Shown here in pieces: positions 1-7,696 of a stretch of 19,063 nucleotides of DNA (positions within the stretch are counted from its first letter, which is position 1; every line of letters starts with the position of its first letter). The position numbers and the translations under genes were made by a program. Under the pieces are notes generated by a model that searched no databases, was not told the DNA's origin, and saw nothing but the letters and a program-made list of their open reading frames with translations. Source of the DNA: an uncultured Ruminococcus sp. (GTDB lineage: Bacteria > Bacillota > Clostridia > Oscillospirales > Ruminococcaceae); the NCBI GenBank assembly GCA_947174085.1, contig CAMWHN010000012.1, forward strand, positions 1-19,063, given 5' to 3'.

Positions 1-29
1 CTCCTAACTATAAAATAGTAAAGGAGGGA
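1..29 (+). promoter_or_regulatory. Ribosome binding site of hsdR inside a small inverted repeat
   Basis: AAGGAGGG lies just upstream of ATG 34. CTCCT at 1-5 can pair with AGGAG at 22-26, and ACTAT (7-11) with ATAGT (15-19) around an AAA loop, so the ribosome site could be masked in the mRNA. The pairing is seen in the sequence; a regulatory role is inference. The left flank is cut by the window edge. Confidence 0.4.
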
Positions 30-33
30 TTTG

Positions 34-2832
34 ATGTCACAGAATAATTTATCTGAATTTAAGACAAGAAAAATCTATATTGATGCTGACCTGAAACGAA
101 TGGGTTGGAAATTCGGCGGTAATGATTCAGACGTATGGGAAGAATATGAAGTCAGTGATATGTGTGGTATACAAGGACAAAAAGGCTATGCTGACTATGT
201 GCTTTTCGGTCGTGACGGTCTGCCCCTTGCTGTAATTGAAGCAAAACGTACAGGCAAAGACCCTAACCACGGCAGAAAACAGGCTGTTTTATATGTAGAC
301 TGCCTTGAACGCAAATTTGGCAGAAGACCTATGATATTCACTTCAAACGGCTTTGAAACTTACTTCTGGGACGATTTGACTTCCCCACAGAGAAAAGTAA
401 GCGGATTTTTTACAAAATCCGACCTTGAAAAGCTGATGAACCGCAGGGAAACAAGAAAAAAACTGAATACCATAAGAATAAACGATAAAATTACTGACAG
501 ATATTATCAGAAAGAGGCTATCCGTGCAGTATGTGACCATGTGGAACAGGGATTCCGCAAGGCTCTGCTTGTTATGGCAACAGGTACAGGCAAGACCAGA
601 ACGGCTTCAAGTCTGACAGATGTTCTGAGCCGTGGGGGATATGTAACAAATATACTTTTTCTTGCTGACAGAACCGCACTTGTAAAACAGGCTAAAGATG
701 ATTTCAGGCAGTATCTGCCTGATATGTCGCTGTGTAATCTTTGCAAAAACAAGGATGACCGAAATTCAAGAATAGTATTTTCCACCTATCCTACAATACT
801 GAACGCTATTGACAGCACCAAGACAAAGGACGGTATTCCGTTATTTTCTCCTGCTCACTTTGACTTGATAATTATTGATGAAAGTCACAGGAGCATTTTC
901 AAGAAATATCGTGCAATATTTGAGTATTTTGATGCAATAATGGTCGGTTTGACGGCTACACCGAAAACTGATGTAGACCGTAATACATACGATTTTTTTG
1001 AAGTTGAGAACGGTATGCCGACTTATGCCTATGATTACGAAACAGCAGTATATACAGACCATGTACTTGTACCGTACTATAATTATGAGGTAAAGACTGA
1101 ATTTCTTGATAATGGTATTACTTATGATAAGCTTTCAGATGAGGATAAGGAACGCTATGAGGAAGATTTTACCGAAGATGGCTATATGCCTGATTTTGTT
1201 CCATCCGAAAAACTGAATGAATTTATTTTTAATGAAAATACGGTTGATACCGTTATGCAAGACCTTATGGAGCGTGGAATTAAAGTCGAGGGCGGTGACA
1301 GGCTTGGCAAGACTATTATATTTGCTCAGAATAAAGACCATGCAGAATTTATAATACAGAGGTTCAATAAGCTTTATCCTAAATATAATGGCACTTTTGC
1401 CCAGCGTGTTACCTGTGACGACAGTTATGCTCAGACAATTATTGATGATTTCAAGATAGCTGATAAAATGCCGATTATTGCTGTTTCTGTTGATATGATG
1501 GACACGGGCATTGATGTTCCTGAATGTGTGAATCTTGTGTTTTTTAAGAAAGTACGGTCTAAAACGAAATTCTGGCAGATGATAGGCAGAGGTACAAGAC
1601 TTTGTAAAAATCTTAATTGTATCGATGCTGTTGACGGAGAATATACGGACAAACGCCGTTTTCTTATTTTTGATTATTGCGGTAATTTTGAGTATTTCAG
1701 AGAAAACAAGAACGGTTATGAAACAGCAGAAATAAAGTCCCTGACTGAAAGTATATTCTGTAAGCAGATAAAACTGATACAAAGTTTACAAGAAAGTGCG
1801 TTTGCTGATAAAGAGTATCAGGATTTCCGTAATTCTTTGGTGAATATTTGTTATAATGGTATATGTGAATTATCATATAATCTGGTATCAGTACGACTTC
1901 AAAGGCAGTATGTTGAAAAATTCAGTAAATCAGAAAGTTTTATAATGCTGTCCGAAACAGATAAACACGAACTTACAAAACATATTGCTCCACTGATAAC
2001 TTCTGATGATGTGGACGAATCTGCAAAGCGTTTTGATAATTTTATGTATGGTATCATGCTTGCTGATATGGAGAAGTTATCAAATATGAAATATATGAAA
2101 AAACAACTTTGTAATATTGCCGTGCTTCTTGAAAAGAAGTCTACTATTCCGCAAGTACAGCAGAAAATTAAACTTATCAAAGATATTCAGACTGATGATT
2201 TCTTGGAAAATATCAGTATACTGACACTTGAAAAGGTAAGATCAGAGCTGCGTGACATTATACAGTTTCTTATTGATAAAGATGATGTACATAAAATTTT
2301 TACTGATTTATCTGATACTGTGATTGACAGTAAAGAGGGAAAGATACTTGACAATGCGTATGATTTTGAAGACTATCATCAAAAAGTTAATCGTTACATT
2401 GAAGAACATAAGAACAATCCTGCAATTTATAAGCTAAATCATAATCTTCCGCTTCTACAGTCTGATTATAAGGAACTTGAAAGAATACTTACTCAGGAGC
2501 TTGGCGATTTTGAAGACTATAAACGTGAATACGGGAATACTCCATTCGGTTTGCTTGTAAGAAAAATTGCAAGACTTGACCGTGATAGTGCTATGTCTGC
2601 ATTTTCTGAGTTTATTAATGACAGTTCTCTTAATCAACAGCAGATAGCTTTTATTCACAAAATTATACTGTATATTGAAAATAATGGCTATATTGAAGAT
2701 ATAAAAATACTTATGAAACCTCCTTTTGATAAACCTTATGGCTTCATAAAAATGTTTGATGTTCAGATACGGACAGCTATCATGCAAACTATTGAGAATA
2801 TAAAAAATAATGCTGTTCAAATAACAGCATAA
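34..2832 (+). CDS. hsdR: Type I restriction-modification system endonuclease subunit HsdR
   Basis: This is the motor and nuclease subunit of a type I restriction enzyme: it translocates unmodified DNA using ATP and cleaves it. The protein is about 932 aa, normal for HsdR. The N-terminal nuclease core is visible as YADY near residue 55 followed by EAK at 70-72, the PD-(D/E)xK pattern. The SF2 helicase core follows: ATGTGKT (183-189, Walker A), DESH (283-286, motif II), TAT (308-310, motif III) and QMIGRGTR near 515 (motif VI). The C-terminal 300 residues are helical, as in EcoEI-type R subunits. I chose ATG 34 over TTG 31 because it sits just after a strong AAGGAGGG. The methylase and specificity genes (hsdM, hsdS) are not in view and would be expected upstream. 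No good terminator follows. A solitary HsdR or helicase-nuclease fusion is possible but less likely. Confidence 0.93.
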   Translation: MSQNNLSEFKTRKIYIDADLKRMGWKFGGNDSDVWEEYEVSDMCGIQGQKGYADYVLFGRDGLPLAVIEAKRTGKDPNHGRKQAVLYVDCLERKFGRRPMIFTSNGFETYFWDDLTSPQRKVSGFFTKSDLEKLMNRRETRKKLNTIRINDKITDRYYQKEAIRAVCDHVEQGFRKALLVMATGTGKTRTASSLTDVLSRGGYVTNILFLADRTALVKQAKDDFRQYLPDMSLCNLCKNKDDRNSRIVFSTYPTILNAIDSTKTKDGIPLFSPAHFDLIIIDESHRSIFKKYRAIFEYFDAIMVGLTATPKTDVDRNTYDFFEVENGMPTYAYDYETAVYTDHVLVPYYNYEVKTEFLDNGITYDKLSDEDKERYEEDFTEDGYMPDFVPSEKLNEFIFNENTVDTVMQDLMERGIKVEGGDRLGKTIIFAQNKDHAEFIIQRFNKLYPKYNGTFAQRVTCDDSYAQTIIDDFKIADKMPIIAVSVDMMDTGIDVPECVNLVFFKKVRSKTKFWQMIGRGTRLCKNLNCIDAVDGEYTDKRRFLIFDYCGNFEYFRENKNGYETAEIKSLTESIFCKQIKLIQSLQESAFADKEYQDFRNSLVNICYNGICELSYNLVSVRLQRQYVEKFSKSESFIMLSETDKHELTKHIAPLITSDDVDESAKRFDNFMYGIMLADMEKLSNMKYMKKQLCNIAVLLEKKSTIPQVQQKIKLIKDIQTDDFLENISILTLEKVRSELRDIIQFLIDKDDVHKIFTDLSDTVIDSKEGKILDNAYDFEDYHQKVNRYIEEHKNNPAIYKLNHNLPLLQSDYKELERILTQELGDFEDYKREYGNTPFGLLVRKIARLDRDSAMSAFSEFINDSSLNQQQIAFIHKIILYIENNGYIEDIKILMKPPFDKPYGFIKMFDVQIRTAIMQTIENIKNNAVQITA

Positions 2833-2845
2833 ATAATATTTTTGC

Positions 2846-2868
2846 TTGCCCCCAATCTATGGTATAAT
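2846..2868 (+). promoter_or_regulatory. Extended -10 promoter after hsdR
   Basis: A perfect TATAAT at 2863-2868 is preceded by TGG, giving the TGn extended -10 form. The -35 is weak (TTGCTT-like at a short spacing). It lies directly after the hsdR stop in AT-rich DNA and could drive the HNH remnant and the 370-aa gene downstream. Confidence 0.5.
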
Positions 2869-2923
2869 TGAAAAAATATAATAATTAAAATTAAAAAGAT
2901 AATTAAACATAATTTTGAGTTAA

Positions 2924-3172
2924 TGGCAGGAAACAGTAATTTACATATATCTAAGTCAGGAAAAACATCTGAATATCCGAGCATTCACGAATATTCAGAA
3001 ACGTGAAGTATACGAACGTCAGAATGGCATTTGTTCGACTTATAATAAACACTTTGAGTATGAGCAAATGGAAGGTGAACATATTACACCTTGGCATTCA
3101 GGTGCAAAGACAATATCTGATAACTGTCAGATGCTTTGTAAAGACTGTAATCGCAGAAAATCAGGAAAGTAG
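2924..3172 (+). pseudogene. HNH endonuclease 3' remnant (degenerate zinc site)
   Basis: The frame ending at TAG 3170 encodes an HNH tail: RAFTN..KREVYERQNGIC, then HFEYEQMEGEHITPW, then NCQMLCKDCNRRKSGK. This matches the C-terminal HNH domain common in DUF262-like and restriction-associated proteins, with the catalytic HIxPW motif and a second CxxC (LCKDC). The frame opens after a stop at 2921 and has no ATG, GTG or TTG start before the domain, so the 5' part of the gene is missing. The first zinc pair, normally CPxC, reads CSTY: the second Cys has become Tyr, a one-base change from TGT to TAT. Truncation plus a damaged zinc ligand argue for a decayed gene. A different reading frame over the same DNA gives 61 residues that resemble nothing and is a shadow. 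Confidence 0.72.
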
Positions 3173-3180
3173 TAGTAAAT

Positions 3181-4293
3181 ATGTATAGATATTTTGTTGA
3201 ACTTTCAGAAAAAAGTATAGGTATATTAAAACAAATATCCGAAGAAGATTATCAAGATATATTGCCTCACATTAAAAAAATGTCGAATCTTGAAGTTGAC
3301 AAAAAAAGAATCAATATTATTAAAAATGCTTATAATGAACTAATGTCATTATATGATATTATTGCCAGTGATGAACAAAATTTAAATGAAGATATATCAA
3401 TTAATTATAAACTATCAGCATATTTATCTGCATTCAAAAAATTTACAGATAATTGGCAAACACATATTACCAGAACATTTGGAAAAGATTCAGATGAACT
3501 GAAAATGTTTAAGGCTGCTACAGCAAAACAATTTGACAATCATATGGCGTATAGAATTATGTATCGTTTGCGTAATTATGACCAACATTGCTATGGTATT
3601 ATATCAACAATTCAAAAATCACTTGGAAATAATGGTGAAAGACAATGTTTTATTCTTTCAAATAGAGATGAATTATTAACATCGTTTAATGATTGGAAAT
3701 CAGAAGAAATTGAATTTTTAAAAAATCAAGAGGAATATTTTGAAATTTTTCCATTGATTAAGGAATTTCAACAGTGCATTATTGAAATACAAAATGATTT
3801 GCTTAAAGTTCATATGAATAAAGAACTTTATGAATCTTGTCTGAAAATATTAAAAATGGCAAATAGTTTTGAAAACGAAAATTATATCAACTTTGCTTCT
3901 ACGGAACAAGAAATCAATTTAGAATTCTATAAAATGCCACAGAAAACATTAAATTTTACTTATATGAATGTGCCATTGTGCAAGTGCTTGATTGCCCGTT
4001 TCCTTAAAGCGAATGAAAGAGTATTTGAAATTATTTGCTATGGAACAGATATATCTCGTCGATTACAAGATGTAGCAGAAGAACAGCAAAGTTTTGAGCA
4101 GGTACATTGCACTCAAATTATTAATGATATAAGTAATAATGCTACATTTGTTAAATGTTATGAGAAAAGAAATGTTTTTAATGATGAGATATATGCAATT
4201 CTTATAAATTCATATTATTCTAAGAATGAAGCAGAAAATATTATGAATGAATTTTCTGAGTATATTAATGCTCTTTGTAAAATAACTAATTAA
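3181..4293 (+). CDS. Uncharacterised 370-aa protein with a HEPN-like RNxxxH motif
   Basis: I do not recognise a named family. The protein is 370 aa, mostly helical, rich in Lys, Glu, Asn and Ile, without signal peptide or membrane segments. In the middle, YRLRNYDQHCYG (residues 128-139) contains R131-N132-x3-H136, the RNxxxH form of the Rx4-6H motif that marks HEPN ribonucleases (Cas13, Csm6, RnlA and abortive-infection toxins are known users). Similar RNYxQHxG signatures occur in uncharacterised phage-defence-like proteins, from memory. Only one such motif is present, so activity would need a dimer. The gene follows a restriction gene and an HNH remnant and is closed by a strong terminator, which fits a defence island. 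The ribosome site is weak (AGGAAAG about 12 nt before the ATG). The function is inference; an inactive or unrelated helical protein is possible. Confidence 0.72.
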   Translation: MYRYFVELSEKSIGILKQISEEDYQDILPHIKKMSNLEVDKKRINIIKNAYNELMSLYDIIASDEQNLNEDISINYKLSAYLSAFKKFTDNWQTHITRTFGKDSDELKMFKAATAKQFDNHMAYRIMYRLRNYDQHCYGIISTIQKSLGNNGERQCFILSNRDELLTSFNDWKSEEIEFLKNQEEYFEIFPLIKEFQQCIIEIQNDLLKVHMNKELYESCLKILKMANSFENENYINFASTEQEINLEFYKMPQKTLNFTYMNVPLCKCLIARFLKANERVFEIICYGTDISRRLQDVAEEQQSFEQVHCTQIINDISNNATFVKCYEKRNVFNDEIYAILINSYYSKNEAENIMNEFSEYINALCKITN

Positions 4294-4337
4294 AAATAAT
4301 TTTTAGAATATTTCTACAATAATATAAAGTTGATAAT

Positions 4338-4382
4338 GGTTCTTCCTTACTACCTATAGACTACTTTTTGGAAGAACCTTTT
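4338..4382 (+). terminator. Intrinsic terminator after the 370-aa gene
   Basis: GGTTCTTCC (4338-4346) pairs perfectly with GGAAGAACC (4370-4378), followed by TTTTACTT. The loop is long (23 nt) but the 9-bp stem and T tail are clear. Confidence 0.75.
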
Positions 4383-4523
4383 ACTTGACCCCAATTTGTA
4401 CCCCAAAAAACTTGCTCATGGTGCATAGGCTGACGAATGTCAAAAATAAAGAAATGACGTAATATAGCTATAATCGAATACAATAGGTAAGCTGAGAAAT
4501 GCTAAAAATTCCCCTGTAAATCC
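4379..4523. other. Gene-free end of the left mobile region
   Basis: No gene is visible. It contains two closely spaced ACCCC repeats (GACCCCAATTTGTACCCC, around 4386-4404) of the kind that act as integrase arm sites near element ends, although no binding can be shown here. It abuts the tRNA fragment at 4524, so it is the likely terminal sequence of the left element. Confidence 0.4.
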
Positions 4524-4568
4524 CTCATAACCCGAAGGTCGTTGGTTCAAATCCAGCTCCCGCAACCA
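4524..4568 (+). tRNA. 3' fragment of an initiator tRNA-Met(CAT) gene, probable attachment site
   Basis: The sequence reads as the 3' half of a tRNA: CTCATAA anticodon loop with CAT, CCC closing the 3' anticodon stem, a variable loop, the GTTGG-TTCAAAT-CCAGC T arm, the acceptor strand TCCCGCA, discriminator A and an encoded CCA ending at 4568. Three C in the anticodon stem and A next to the discriminator fit initiator tRNA. The 5' half is absent: bases before 4524 do not pair with the anticodon or acceptor strands. A 3' tRNA fragment starting at the anticodon loop is the classic duplicated core left when a tyrosine recombinase inserts an element into a tRNA gene, so this probably marks one end of the left element. 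It is not a functional tRNA. Confidence 0.75.
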
Positions 4569-4572
4569 CAAA

Positions 4573-4614
4573 AACGCCTGTATTTAGACAAAAATACAGG
4601 CGTTGATTTTATTT
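4573..4614 (+). terminator. Terminator of the truncated tRNA locus
   Basis: AACGCCTGTATTT (4573-4585) and AAATACAGGCGTT (4592-4604) form a perfect 13-bp stem with a 6-nt loop, followed by GATTTTATTT. It sits 4 nt after the CCA end, as a native tRNA terminator would. Confidence 0.85.
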
Positions 4615-4637
4615 GTACAACGGATAGGTAACGGAAA

Positions 4638-4656
4638 TACCCTTACCGTACCCTTA
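4638..4656 (+). repeat. Direct repeat TACCCTTA x2 at the yyaL truncation point
   Basis: TACCCTTA occurs at 4638-4645 and 4649-4656, separated by CCG (11-bp period). Just upstream, GGTAACGG forms a partial inverted partner to CTTACCG. Short direct repeats with this period resemble integrase arm-type sites. They lie within 10 bp of the point where YyaL homology begins, so they probably belong to an element end or scar. Confidence 0.5.
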
Positions 4657-4664
4657 TTGAATTG

Positions 4665-6443
4665 ATGGCACATGAAAGTTTTGAACCTCAGGGAATCGCT
4701 GAAATCCTGAATCAGCATTTTATCAGCATCAAGGTAGACAGAGAAGAACGTCCCGATATTGACAGTGTATATATGTCCGTTTGTCAGGCAATGACCGGTG
4801 GTAATGGCGGATGGCCTATGAGTATTTTTATGACATGGGAGAAAAAGCCGTTTTTCGCAGGAACGTATTTTCCTGTGCATTCAAGATATGGTATGCCCGG
4901 ATTTCTGGAATTGCTGCATGAAATTTCTCAAAAATGGAATACACACCGGAATCAGCTTTTAAAATCTGCTGATTTTATCACCACTCTGGTGAAGCAGGAA
5001 GAAAATTTATCCCAAACTGCTGATGAAAAAAGAAATCTGATTGAGGATGCAATAAAACAGTTTTCTGGAAGCTTTGAGAAAGTGTATGGCGGATTTGGTT
5101 CTGCTCCGAAATTTCCGGCAGCTCACAATCTGCTGTTTCTTCTGCTGTATGCAAAACAGAACAAAGACAGCAATATATTACAGATAACGGAAACAACACT
5201 GCTTCAAATGCGGAAAGGCGGTATTTTCGATCAGATCGGATATGGGTTTTCCAGATATTCGACAGACAGATATTTTCTTGTACCGCATTTCGAGAAAATG
5301 CTCTATGATAATGCACTGCTAATCATGGCTTATACAGCCGCTTACAACATGACAAATCATTCGATATACCTCGATACTGCTGAAAAAACAGCAGAGTATA
5401 TTCTAAGCGAAATGACTTCGCCGGAGGGTGGATTTTATTCTGCACAGGATGCGGACAGTGAAGGTACAGAAGGGAAATTCTATACGTTTGATTACGATGA
5501 AATTCTAAATATTCTGGGAAAAGAACAGGGCAGAAAATTTGCAGAATGTTTCGATATTACTCCGGACGGCAATTTTGAAGGAAAGAATATTCTGAATCTT
5601 CTGAAAAGCAATCATCTGCATCATTCGTTTGACAGGGAATTGAAACTGCTGTATGATTATAGAAAGAAACGTGCAGTTCTTCATCTGGATAATAAAATTC
5701 TGCTTTCCTGGAATGCATTGATGATCATTGCATTTTCGATGCTGTTCAGAGTATCTCATCAGAAGAGTTATCTTGAAACAGCCAAGAAAGCACAAAAGTT
5801 TATTGAAATGCATTTGTGTGATAAGAATCAGCTCTGTCACTGCTGGTGTAACGGACAGCACTCTGAAAAGGCTTTTCTGGATGATTATGCTTTTTATCTC
5901 GCCGCTCTGCTGGAACTGTATCATGCTACACTGAACAGCGATTATCTGGACACTGCGGAAAAATTATGTACAGAAACTATCAGGAAATTTGCTGATCATC
6001 AGAACAATGGCTTTTATCTGTGTGAACCTGATCATCATGCACTGTTTTTTGATCCCAAAGAAACAACGGATGGTGCGATTCCAAGCGGTAATTCCGTCAT
6101 GGCGTATGATCTGGTAAGGTTGTATCAGATCACAGAACAGGAAAAGTACAGGGAACTTGCAGAAAAACAGATCACATTTATGTCAGCACAGGCACAGCAT
6201 GATCCGGCTGGATATAGTCTGTTTTTATTGTCAGTACTTCTCTATGAAAATCCGCCTCAGCATATTACGATTGTCCTGAAACATGATGATGATTTATTCG
6301 CACTGAAAAATCAACTTCCGTTTTTCAGTACAATTACTATCGTATCAGAAAGTAAAGCATATCCTTGTATCAATGATAAAACCACTTTCTATATTTGCAG
6401 GGATCATCAATGCTTTCCGCCGACAAATGAACTGATAGGATAA
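4665..6443 (+). CDS. N-terminally truncated YyaL-like (DUF255) thioredoxin-domain protein
   Basis: The visible 592 aa match the YyaL/spermatogenesis-associated protein 20 family: VDREERPDID, QAMTGGNGGWP, FFAGTYFP, PHFEKMLYDNALL and SAQDADSEGTEGKFY, then an alpha/alpha-toroid C-terminal half. Family members have about 60 more residues at the N-terminus, ending in CHWCHVM directly before the MAHESFE-like block. Here homology starts at MAHESFE, so the CxxC redox motif and the first strands of the thioredoxin fold are gone. The upstream frame stays open to 4632 but encodes only the repeat sequence. No ribosome site precedes ATG 4665 (or TTG 4662). The gene therefore looks disrupted by an insertion or deletion at about 4657, and may be a pseudogene. 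The family has no settled biochemical role. The rest of the frame is intact, so the loss is probably recent. Confidence 0.85.
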   Translation: MAHESFEPQGIAEILNQHFISIKVDREERPDIDSVYMSVCQAMTGGNGGWPMSIFMTWEKKPFFAGTYFPVHSRYGMPGFLELLHEISQKWNTHRNQLLKSADFITTLVKQEENLSQTADEKRNLIEDAIKQFSGSFEKVYGGFGSAPKFPAAHNLLFLLLYAKQNKDSNILQITETTLLQMRKGGIFDQIGYGFSRYSTDRYFLVPHFEKMLYDNALLIMAYTAAYNMTNHSIYLDTAEKTAEYILSEMTSPEGGFYSAQDADSEGTEGKFYTFDYDEILNILGKEQGRKFAECFDITPDGNFEGKNILNLLKSNHLHHSFDRELKLLYDYRKKRAVLHLDNKILLSWNALMIIAFSMLFRVSHQKSYLETAKKAQKFIEMHLCDKNQLCHCWCNGQHSEKAFLDDYAFYLAALLELYHATLNSDYLDTAEKLCTETIRKFADHQNNGFYLCEPDHHALFFDPKETTDGAIPSGNSVMAYDLVRLYQITEQEKYRELAEKQITFMSAQAQHDPAGYSLFLLSVLLYENPPQHITIVLKHDDDLFALKNQLPFFSTITIVSESKAYPCINDKTTFYICRDHQCFPPTNELIG

Positions 6444-6449
6444 TCAATT

Positions 6450-6479
6450 ATGGAGACAGCCGTACAAAGCTATCTCCAT
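6450..6479. terminator. Bidirectional stem-loop between convergent genes
   Basis: ATGGAGA (6450-6456) pairs with TCTCCAT (6473-6479); AGC and GCT extend the stem past one C/A mismatch. It lies between the yyaL stop and the stop of the convergent tocopherol-cyclase-like gene, the usual place for a shared terminator. T tracts are poor. Confidence 0.55.
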
Positions 6480-6516
6480 TGACCTCTAAAATCACAGCTT
6501 CATTTAGTGATATACT

Positions 6517-7359
6517 TTAAAACTCAAATTCACAGCTTGCCCTGTCGCTGACAAATTCACATAAGATTCTCCCTTGATGCTCAAACCGATAGAATGCCCT
6601 GCAGGATAAACTTTCGTGAATCATGCGGTTCATTTTTCCATGTTCAGGGGCATTCAGTGGCTTTGCATGTTTCTGAATCATTTTTGCAGTCAGGCAGTAA
6701 TCACCCTGCTTTATCACGACAGTATTCTGATGAATATAGTCAGGTTTTGCCCCCAGATAAGTGGCAATCCGGTGTTCCTGACCGTCAATGATCACAATAC
6801 CGATCACACCATAAAAATGCAGTCCCATCAGCGGAATATCTGCAACAGACAACATAAGCGAACCGTTCGGAAAGATACACTGTGTCCAAAGATATTGACT
6901 CGGAAACGAATATCCACGATCGCCTTCAAGATAACCGATTCCATTTCGGAAAATATACTGTTGTTCATTGACTGTAAGAATGCCGTCAATTCTGTGCCGC
7001 ATACTGTATACACGATGCCTGCACTGCATGAATGGGACAAACTGAAATGGTCCCATAATGTCATAGCGGATTGATGTCAGTTCTTTGAACCGAAGTATTC
7101 CTTCTGCATGAATTTGTTTCGTGTGAATGTGCAGTCGGATGCCTTTTTCACAGAAGATACTGTTGCCAATTCTGACGAACAGTGGCGACTCCTGAAATTC
7201 CAGATTGTGAATGGGAATATTGTATGCCGCATCATCTGTGATAATTTGCAGTGAAGCGGTTTCTCTACCGTTACATCTGTGCAGTGCCGGAATCATCGCA
7301 ATGGATTTGTTCGAGGTCATGCACTTGAAATACCAGCCATGAAAATAATCGTTTGCCAT
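6517..7359 (-). CDS. Tocopherol cyclase-like family protein
   Basis: The 280-aa protein matches the bacterial tocopherol-cyclase-like (lipocalin-fold) family: FHGWYFK near the N-terminus, IRYDIMGPFQFVPFMQCRHRVYSMRH in the middle (broken by few changes), then GYLEGDRGYSFPSQYLWTQC and IATYLGAKPDY. Firmicutes copies do not make tocopherol and their substrate is unknown; a lipid or hydrophobic ligand is inferred from the fold. I start at ATG 7359 because GGAGGGG lies 4 nt before it; an upstream frame of 24 more codons has no ribosome site. No signal peptide or membrane segment is visible. It is divergent from the 59-aa gene at 7455 and convergent with yyaL. The length is near complete, with no sign of damage. 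Confidence 0.85.
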   Translation of the reverse strand: MANDYFHGWYFKCMTSNKSIAMIPALHRCNGRETASLQIITDDAAYNIPIHNLEFQESPLFVRIGNSIFCEKGIRLHIHTKQIHAEGILRFKELTSIRYDIMGPFQFVPFMQCRHRVYSMRHRIDGILTVNEQQYIFRNGIGYLEGDRGYSFPSQYLWTQCIFPNGSLMLSVADIPLMGLHFYGVIGIVIIDGQEHRIATYLGAKPDYIHQNTVVIKQGDYCLTAKMIQKHAKPLNAPEHGKMNRMIHESLSCRAFYRFEHQGRILCEFVSDRASCEFEF

Positions 7360-7454
7360 AATACCCCTCCTGTTTGTAGTATGGCACAGTCTGAAATAAA
7401 TAATTCGTGTATAAACAGATGCGCATGGCATATACTAGCTTCGAGGTGAGAAAC

Positions 7455-7634
7455 ATGGCAAAACAGGGAATGAAACGTCCGGAAGATACACATATACAAC
7501 CGCATAATCATGTATCGCCTGTACCGGAGATTCAAGGTAAAGCAAAGCATGGAAAAAAGAAAGTAAATCCGATTATTACAGGAACAGAGGCACCATCACA
7601 GAAAGTATGGCATACAAAACCATTTGAAAGATAA
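7455..7634 (+). CDS. Small basic protein, 59 aa, unknown function
   Basis: A short gene with a good ribosome site (GAGGTGAG, 4 nt before ATG 7455). The product starts MAKQGMKRPE and is rich in Pro, Lys, His and Gln with no hydrophobic core, so it is probably disordered and basic; it includes PVPEIQGKAKHGKKKVNP. I recall similar short MAKQGMKRP proteins in Clostridia but no function. It is followed by a 13-bp stem-loop and then by the oxidoreductase. An upstream in-frame ATG at 7407 has no ribosome site and overlaps the divergent gene's leader. Confidence 0.7.
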   Translation: MAKQGMKRPEDTHIQPHNHVSPVPEIQGKAKHGKKKVNPIITGTEAPSQKVWHTKPFER

Positions 7635-7648
7635 TATTGATTCAATCA

Positions 7649-7678
7649 AACGCCATTTGAGACTGCTCAGATGGCGTT
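7649..7678 (+). terminator. Stem-loop after the 59-aa gene
   Basis: AACGCCATTTGAG pairs with CTCAGATGGCGTT over 13 bp with one G-U pair and an ACTG loop. The following TTACGAATAC has no T run, so it may be a partial terminator or mRNA-stabilising element rather than a full stop before the oxidoreductase. Confidence 0.6.
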
Positions 7679-7696
7679 ACGAATACAGGAGGACTT

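Noticed and set aside
1135..1782. 215-aa antisense frame inside hsdR
   Set aside because: It is entirely within the well-supported helicase gene and has a composition typical of antisense AT-rich coding DNA.
31..2832. hsdR as a stand-alone DISARM or other defence helicase
   Set aside because: The EAK nuclease motif placed before the helicase and the overall length fit type I HsdR best.
3003..3188. 61-aa open frame between hsdR and the 370-aa gene
   Set aside because: It overlaps the HNH remnant in another frame, has no ribosome site and its translation resembles nothing; the HNH frame explains the DNA.
4500..4568. A complete tRNA gene
   Set aside because: The sequence upstream of the anticodon loop cannot form the 5' acceptor, D arm or 5' anticodon strand, so only the 3' part exists.
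4584..4880. 98-aa minus-strand frame over the yyaL junction
   Set aside because: It crosses the tRNA terminator and the yyaL coding region; only a shadow.
7403..7440. Promoter for the 59-aa gene at TATACT
   Set aside because: A -10-like TATACT is present but no -35 at acceptable spacing could be found.
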